NCBI GenBank assembly: GCA_016763185.1
Contig: JAESUG010000167.1
Coordinates: forward strand, 1 to 41,653
DNA length: 41,653 nucleotides
Direction of reading: 5' to 3'
Origin: Robiginitomaculum sp.
Lineage (GTDB): Bacteria; Pseudomonadota; Alphaproteobacteria; Caulobacterales; Maricaulaceae
In this document: positions 36,592-41,653 of the stretch, one piece after another
Numbering within the stretch: the stretch's first letter is position 1
Layout of the letters: the number at the start of each line of letters is the position of its first letter
Made by a program: the position numbers and the translations under genes
Notes under the pieces: generated by a model
Seen by the model: only the letters and a program-made list of their open reading frames with translations
What the model was told of the DNA's origin: nothing
The model's database searches: none

Positions 36592-38778
36592 TTACAAAAA
36601 GCTATATGGATCAATATCTATTTTGATCCGCACATTGCCCCGGACCTTATACCGCGCTCGCCAGTCGTGCATATAGGCGGACAAATCCAACTGTCGTGGT
36701 GCGCGGATCAATAGCCGTTGGCGCCAGCGTCCTCGAACCACCGCAAATACCGGTTCCGACGGCCCCCATATCTCGATATCATTGGCAAAGGGCGCACAAG
36801 CTGCAAAATTACGAGCAGCGTGCAATGCCTCATTTGCCGTACCCCCCGAAACCACCACCGCCGCCAAGCGTCCAAACGGCGGAAATCCCATCTGTTCGCG
36901 CAAGCTTAGCTCGGCACTGATAAATCGCTCCACATCATTGGCCAACAAGGCCTCAATCGCTTCATGTTCGGGCTGGTGGGTTTGCAACATGGCCCGGCCC
37001 GCTAAATCGGCGCGACCAGCGCGGCCTGCCACTTGCACCAAGGTTTGATAGGTGCGCTCGCCTGCGCGAAGGTCAGCGCCATTTAACCCCATATCCGCGT
37101 CGATGACCCCGACCAAAGTTAGTTTTGGAAAATTATGCCCCTTGGCGGCCATTTGAGTACCGATCAGAATATCAATCTCGCCGTCTTCCATGCGCTTGAT
37201 CAAGCCGCGAATTTGTTCTGGGTTTTGGGTGGTATCCGATGAAAATACTTCGCGCCGGGCGCTGGGAAATAACACGGCCACTTCTTCGGCCAACCGCTCA
37301 ACGCCAGGACCAATGGCATGCAAGCTGTCTGGAGTTGCGCAAGCTGGACATTTATCCGGCTTGGCCATCGAAAACCCGGTTAGATGACAAACCAATCGCC
37401 CCGAAAACCGATGTTCGACCAAATAGCTATCGGTATCGGGGGTTTTCATTCGCTCGCCGCACGCCCGGCAAATGGTCAATGGCGCATATCCACGGCGGTT
37501 TAAATACAATAATACTTGCTCATTTTTCTCAAGTGTCTGGTGCATGGCCGCCAGCAACGGCGCCGAGATCCATTTGCCAGTTTCCGTCGGGTGCGCTTTT
37601 AAATCGATCGCATGCACGCTGGGTAATTTTGAAATGCCGGGCCGACTGGGTAACATCAAATGACCATAGCGACCGGCTCTGGCATTGTGCACGGTTTCAA
37701 GTGATGGCGTGGCGGAGGCCAAGATGATGGTACAGTTTTCAGTTTGTGCCCGCACCACGGCCATATCGCGAGCGTGATATAACACCCCTTCTTCTTGCTT
37801 GAACGAGCTATCATGTTCCTCGTCGACCACAATCAATGACAAGTTGGCAAAGGGAAGAAACAACGCCGAGCGCGCGCCGACCACAATGCGGGCATTGCCC
37901 GCCGCCACTTGCCGCCAAACCCGGCGGCGTTTGGCACCGATAATGTCTGAATGCCATTCGGCGGGCTGCGCTCCAAAGCGTTTGGCAAAGCGCTCCAACA
38001 CATCTTGGGTTAGCGCAATTTCAGGCAGCAAGATCAATACTTGGCCGTCAGGGTACTGGGTTAAAGCCTGCGCCACCGCCTCGAAATACACCTCTGTTTT
38101 GCCAGAGCCGGTAATGCCATCCAGCAAAACCGGTGAAAACTGGCCGGCTTGCACAGTTTGTTTGAGCGAAGCAGCCGCACTGGTTTGCGAGGGGGTCAAC
38201 GTTAGGGGCGTTTGGTGGGTCTCTGGCACCGGCTCGGCAAACGGCAGGTCAACAATTTGCGGGACATTTCGTAACGCCTTCATTTTTACCAAGCCCGTGA
38301 TCACACCGGTGCTGACATGTGCTGCCTCTGCCAATTTCGAGGCTGACCACAGCTTTACCCCCACAATCTCCATCACTTTTTGCCGGGCCGGGGTCATTCG
38401 AGCCGGTGCATCATCACCCTTTTGTACCACATTTCGAACCGGCGATGGCTGTAATGCATCCAAAGAGGGCAGACACATCCGCAACACCGGGCCAAGGCCA
38501 GCACATGAATACTTGGCGACAAAACCAACAAACTGTCGCCCAGCGGCGCTCATTGTTGGCGCCGGCAAAACCTCGATTATTTGTTTTAGTTTGCGGCCCT
38601 TGGGCGGGTGTTCAAGTTCAATTATTTTCCACACCACGCCCACAGCTTCGCGGCTACCCAAGGATGCCAAAACATAAGAGCCGTGCCTGATATCCAAACC
38701 ATCTGGCACTAAATAATCAAACGGTTCCGGCACCGGTAACGGAAAAAGAACTTGTGCCAGCAATAGCCTGTTCATCAT
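36592..38778 (-). CDS. priA: Primosomal protein N' (replication restart helicase PriA) with a depleted zinc-binding region
   Basis: VLFPLPVPEPFDYLVP, LLDGITGSGKTEVYFEAV, LIVVDEEHDSSFKQEEG, VLLYLNRRGYAPLTICRACG, DIDILIGTQMAAKGHNFPKLTLVGVIDAD. Confidence 0.95.
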   Translation of the reverse strand: MMNRLLLAQVLFPLPVPEPFDYLVPDGLDIRHGSYVLASLGSREAVGVVWKIIELEHPPKGRKLKQIIEVLPAPTMSAAGRQFVGFVAKYSCAGLGPVLRMCLPSLDALQPSPVRNVVQKGDDAPARMTPARQKVMEIVGVKLWSASKLAEAAHVSTGVITGLVKMKALRNVPQIVDLPFAEPVPETHQTPLTLTPSQTSAAASLKQTVQAGQFSPVLLDGITGSGKTEVYFEAVAQALTQYPDGQVLILLPEIALTQDVLERFAKRFGAQPAEWHSDIIGAKRRRVWRQVAAGNARIVVGARSALFLPFANLSLIVVDEEHDSSFKQEEGVLYHARDMAVVRAQTENCTIILASATPSLETVHNARAGRYGHLMLPSRPGISKLPSVHAIDLKAHPTETGKWISAPLLAAMHQTLEKNEQVLLYLNRRGYAPLTICRACGERMKTPDTDSYLVEHRFSGRLVCHLTGFSMAKPDKCPACATPDSLHAIGPGVERLAEEVAVLFPSARREVFSSDTTQNPEQIRGLIKRMEDGEIDILIGTQMAAKGHNFPKLTLVGVIDADMGLNGADLRAGERTYQTLVQVAGRAGRADLAGRAMLQTHQPEHEAIEALLANDVERFISAELSLREQMGFPPFGRLAAVVVSGGTANEALHAARNFAACAPFANDIEIWGPSEPVFAVVRGRWRQRLLIRAPRQLDLSAYMHDWRARYKVRGNVRIKIDIDPYSFL

Positions 38779-38855
38779 TTGGGTGTTCCCTGTGGGTTGA
38801 ACAGAATCACTGAACACGGGCGCTTGTCGCCAAAATGAACCAAGGGGATATGCCA

Positions 38856-39521
38856 ATGAAGTTTTTTCTGGATACAGCAATTGTCGATGAAGTGGCGCAA
38901 ATGGTCGATACCGGCTTGGTTGACGGCGTGACCACCAACCCGTCTTTGATCGCCAAAACCGGTGCTGATATGCGAGATACCATTGCCCAGATGTGCGCCT
39001 TGGTTGATGGCCCGGTCAGCGCCGAAGTTACCGCAACCGATTGGCAGGAAATGGTTCGTGAGGGCGTGTCTTTGCGTACCATCGCCGATAATGTCTGCGT
39101 CAAAGTCCCGCTGACGATGGAGGGTTTGCGCGCTACTCATGCTTTAACCCAAGCCGGGCATCCGGTAAATGTCACCCTTTGTTTTTCCGCCAACCAAGCC
39201 TTGCTCGCCGCCAAAGCCGGGGCCAGCTTTGTCTCGCCGTTTATTGGTAGGCTCGATGATATTGGCTTGGATGGGATGGAACTGATATCAGACATTCGTC
39301 TTATCTATGACAATTACCCGGAACTTGAAACCGAAATTCTAGCGGCCAGCATTCGCTCTACCGGTCATATGCGCGAAGCGGCCCTGATCGGCGCGGACGT
39401 GGCGACCTTGCCGGTTAAAGTCATGCAAGACATGGCAAAGCACCCATTAACCAGCTCTGGCCTTGAGAAATTTCTGGCCGATTGGCAGGCGACCGGTCAA
39501 CAGATATTGAAAGACGCATAA
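38856..39521 (+). CDS. Transaldolase / fructose-6-phosphate aldolase-like
   Basis: [82 protein letters not shown]. Confidence 0.93.
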   Translation: MKFFLDTAIVDEVAQMVDTGLVDGVTTNPSLIAKTGADMRDTIAQMCALVDGPVSAEVTATDWQEMVREGVSLRTIADNVCVKVPLTMEGLRATHALTQAGHPVNVTLCFSANQALLAAKAGASFVSPFIGRLDDIGLDGMELISDIRLIYDNYPELETEILAASIRSTGHMREAALIGADVATLPVKVMQDMAKHPLTSSGLEKFLADWQATGQQILKDA

Positions 39522-39523
39522 GA

Positions 39524-40078
39524 ATGGCGAAACAAGCCGTTATCCTTGATTTTGAAGCCGCCAGCCGGGTACGGATGTTGGAGCGGGTCCGGGCATTGAC
39601 CTCGACCCGCGATGCCTTGATGGCCAATGCTCGCGATAATCACGCCATCCAAGCGCAAATTCATGGTGCAATATTGGCCTTGCTCGATGCCAAAGACTGG
39701 GCCGGGCTGGATGCACGCTTGCAACGCAGTGTCCGCGCCGCGTTAAACATTGATTTCTTGGGGCTGTTTGTCGAAAACGCCAAGTTGCCCAACGGCTTAA
39801 TTGGCGTTCATGCCAAACCAGAAGGCTTTGTTGCCCATGTTATGCAAGGAAATTTCGAACGCCTTGGCCCGTGTTCGTCCCAAGGCGCATTGGTCTATGG
39901 CGATCAAATTAGCCAAATGCACTCCGAAGCTTTTTTGCGGTTGGACTGGGGGCCGGGCGAAGCTTTATTGGTGTTTGGTAGCAAAGACCAACACGCCTTT
40001 GTCGCCGCCCAAGGCACTGAACTTATCGCGTTTTTTGCCAAAACCGTGGAGCGGTTGATCTCTCGCTGGGCCAGCTAA
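39524..40078 (+). CDS. DUF484 family protein
   Basis: VILDFEAASRVRMLERVRALTSTRDALMANARDNHAIQAQIHGAILALLDAKDW, followed directly by xerC (stop/start overlap TAATG). Confidence 0.85.
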   Translation: MAKQAVILDFEAASRVRMLERVRALTSTRDALMANARDNHAIQAQIHGAILALLDAKDWAGLDARLQRSVRAALNIDFLGLFVENAKLPNGLIGVHAKPEGFVAHVMQGNFERLGPCSSQGALVYGDQISQMHSEAFLRLDWGPGEALLVFGSKDQHAFVAAQGTELIAFFAKTVERLISRWAS

Positions 40079-41010
40079 TGACTGATGCCAACCAAATGGC
40101 AAATACTTTATTGACAGATTTTTGTGCATGGCTAGCTGGCGAGCGGCGCTTGGCACCCAAAACGGTGGAAGCCTATCGGCGCGACATTGGTTTCTTTTTT
40201 TCGTTCCTTGCCGGGCATCGACAATCCTTGGTTGATGCATCGATGTTGTCCGGTTTGACGGTGGCTGATTTTCGAGCGTTTTTAGTGGCACGGCGCTTAG
40301 GGCCACCAGTGGCAGGCTCGCGCACATTGGCCAGAAACCTTTCAGCATTGCGAACTTTTTTTGGCTGGCTTGAACAACGCAGAGACATTGCCTGTCCCGC
40401 ATTGGCCTTGGTCGATGGGCCAAAACTGCCCAAAAGCCTGCCCAAAGCGCTCAGCGTGCAAGTCGCAGGAGAGGTTATCACCGAGGCAGGAAGGGCCGAG
40501 CGTACAAAAATGCCTTGGGTTGCGGCCCGCGACGAAGCCTTGGTATTGCTGCTCTATGGGGCGGGATTGCGGATCGCCGAAGCGCTGGCGATCACCGGTG
40601 CAGAGCTGCCGATGGCTGATGTGCTTCGGGTCACCGGCAAAGGCGGCAAAATGCGTATTGTGCCGATATTGCCTGCCATTTGCTCGGCAATTACCCGCTA
40701 TACCAAATTATGCCCGTTTCCAATACAGGCCAACCGGGCCGTGTTTCGCGCCAAACGCGGCGGAGCGATGGGGGCCAGAGACGCGCAATATCTGATGCAG
40801 GAAATTCGCTCTGGCTTGGGGCTACCGGCCTCGGTGACACCGCATGCCATGCGCCATTCGTTTGCCACGCATTTGTTGGCCGGTGGCGGCGATTTACGCA
40901 CGATTCAGGAGCTGCTTGGCCATGTCTCATTGTCATCAACCCAGATTTACGCGGCGGTTGATGAAGCGCATTTAATGGCCGTGATCGCAGCGGCCCACCC
41001 ACGAGCTTAA
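40078..41010 (+). CDS. xerC: Tyrosine recombinase XerC
   Basis: SAM-like N-domain; catalytic R (YGAGLRIAEAL), K (TGKGGKMRIVPI), HAMRHSFATHLLAGGGDLRTIQELLGHVSLSSTQIYAAV (H-x-x-R...H...Y). Confidence 0.93.
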   Translation: MTDANQMANTLLTDFCAWLAGERRLAPKTVEAYRRDIGFFFSFLAGHRQSLVDASMLSGLTVADFRAFLVARRLGPPVAGSRTLARNLSALRTFFGWLEQRRDIACPALALVDGPKLPKSLPKALSVQVAGEVITEAGRAERTKMPWVAARDEALVLLLYGAGLRIAEALAITGAELPMADVLRVTGKGGKMRIVPILPAICSAITRYTKLCPFPIQANRAVFRAKRGGAMGARDAQYLMQEIRSGLGLPASVTPHAMRHSFATHLLAGGGDLRTIQELLGHVSLSSTQIYAAVDEAHLMAVIAAAHPRA

Positions 41011-41653
41011 GCGCCCAATTCGGCCAAGGCTTGGGTGAGTGCATCATCGGATAATTCGAGTACCGGTAACGCCAATAATGCCGTAATGCGTTCTTCTAAT
41101 TCATCATACACTTGTTCCAACAAAGCCGTTGTTTTGGCTGTGCCGGTCTTGGGCTTAATCGGATTGTTGATTGCCCAATGAGCCAGAACCGGTGCACCGG
41201 GCCAAGGCATGTCGGTTTTTTTAGGAGGCTTTGCGCCAATGGTGATGACCATGTCCAGCTTTGTGGCCGTGGCGGCAGCAAATGGCTTCCAGCTTTTCGA
41301 AGCCAAGTGACGCACTGCATAGCCATGTTCTTCGAGCAATGCAGTGGTCGCTCCATGCACCTTGCCGGTGGGCATCACCCCTGCAGAGCGAGCATGAAAA
41401 TTATGGCCGCCCAACCGGTTCAAAATACACTCGGCGATGATGGTGCGGCTGGTGTTTGCGGTGCCTACAAACAGTATTTGACACGGGTTTGTACGGGTTT
41501 TTACGGGCGCTGTCGGTTTCGGTGTGGTCGGTTTCGGTGTGGTCGGTGTTGGTGTTGGCGCAGGTGCCAATGCTTGAGCGCTCCCCAGTTCAATATATTG
41601 CGCCAAGCCTGCCAAACCTTCTGGATGTAAGGCATAGTGCAAACTGGTGCCGC
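41007..41653 (-). CDS. ArsR-type regulator fused to a degenerate ArsC/LMW-PTP-like domain (partial, runs off right edge)
   Basis: N-terminal part reads GTSLHYALHPEGLAGLAQYIEL (end of an ArsR winged helix), Pro/Thr/Lys linker, then CQILFVGTANTSRTIIAECILNRLGG...ARSAGVMPTG...DMVITIGAKPPKKTDMPWPGAPVLAHWAINNP aligning by eye to the ArsC fold. Confidence 0.75.
   Translation of the reverse strand, partial: GTSLHYALHPEGLAGLAQYIELGSAQALAPAPTPTPTTPKPTTPKPTAPVKTRTNPCQILFVGTANTSRTIIAECILNRLGGHNFHARSAGVMPTGKVHGATTALLEEHGYAVRHLASKSWKPFAAATATKLDMVITIGAKPPKKTDMPWPGAPVLAHWAINNPIKPKTGTAKTTALLEQVYDELEERITALLALPVLELSDDALTQALAELGA
41515..41560 (-). repeat. Short tandem repeat encoding the Thr-Pro-Lys linker of the ArsR-ArsC-like fusion
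   Basis: ggtttcggtgtggtc x2 followed by ggtgttggtgttggc; encodes TPTPTTPKPTTPKPT. Confidence 0.8.

Noticed and set aside
37799-38677. 292-aa plus-strand ORF opposite priA
   Set aside because: Antisense to conserved PriA helicase sequence; no recognisable domains.
1-41653. Search for CRISPR arrays, tRNA/rRNA genes, transposases, and phage or defence genes
   Set aside because: No regularly spaced repeats, tRNA-like cloverleafs or recognisable mobile/defence proteins were seen. XerC here is the housekeeping DUF484-xerC context, not an integrase island marker.

Overview
The window looks like two unrelated genomic backbones joined inside one gene. Bases 1 to about 8.65 kb have a CTG/CAG-rich, higher-GC gammaproteobacterium-like style. 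They carry a signalling cluster: a partial response regulator and an Hpt-REC-REC-GGDEF diguanylate cyclase on the minus strand, and three overlapping or closely spaced histidine kinases on the plus strand, followed by the 3' end of acnA. From about 8.7 kb to the end, composition and codon style change (more A/T, many TTG Leu and CAA Gln codons). Gene content there is that of an alphaproteobacterial chromosome: the rest of acnA, an EF-hand lipoprotein, yciB/ispZ, ftsY, mtaB, GMC oxidoreductase plus ThDP enzyme, DUF985 cupin, SDR, ychF, pth, rplY, prs, pgeF, COG1565 methyltransferase, lgt, ubiK-like, ybjN-like, proC, EnvZ/OmpR-type pair, class IV aminotransferase, CDP-alcohol phosphatidyltransferase, HAD hydrolase, uvrC, hybrid kinase, priA, transaldolase, DUF484, xerC, and an ArsR-ArsC-like fusion running off the right edge. 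The main points to follow up are: (1) the mosaic acnA, which is probably an assembly chimera but could be a recombination joint; (2) an ArsR-fused ArsC/LMW-PTP domain that has lost all redox/catalytic cysteines and the catalytic Asp; (3) a nested, imperfect inverted-repeat element of about 270 bp made of four palindromic units between mtaB and the GMC oxidoreductase; (4) a PriA lacking three of the eight zinc-binding cysteines, all from one zinc site. No tRNA, rRNA, CRISPR array or transposase was recognised.
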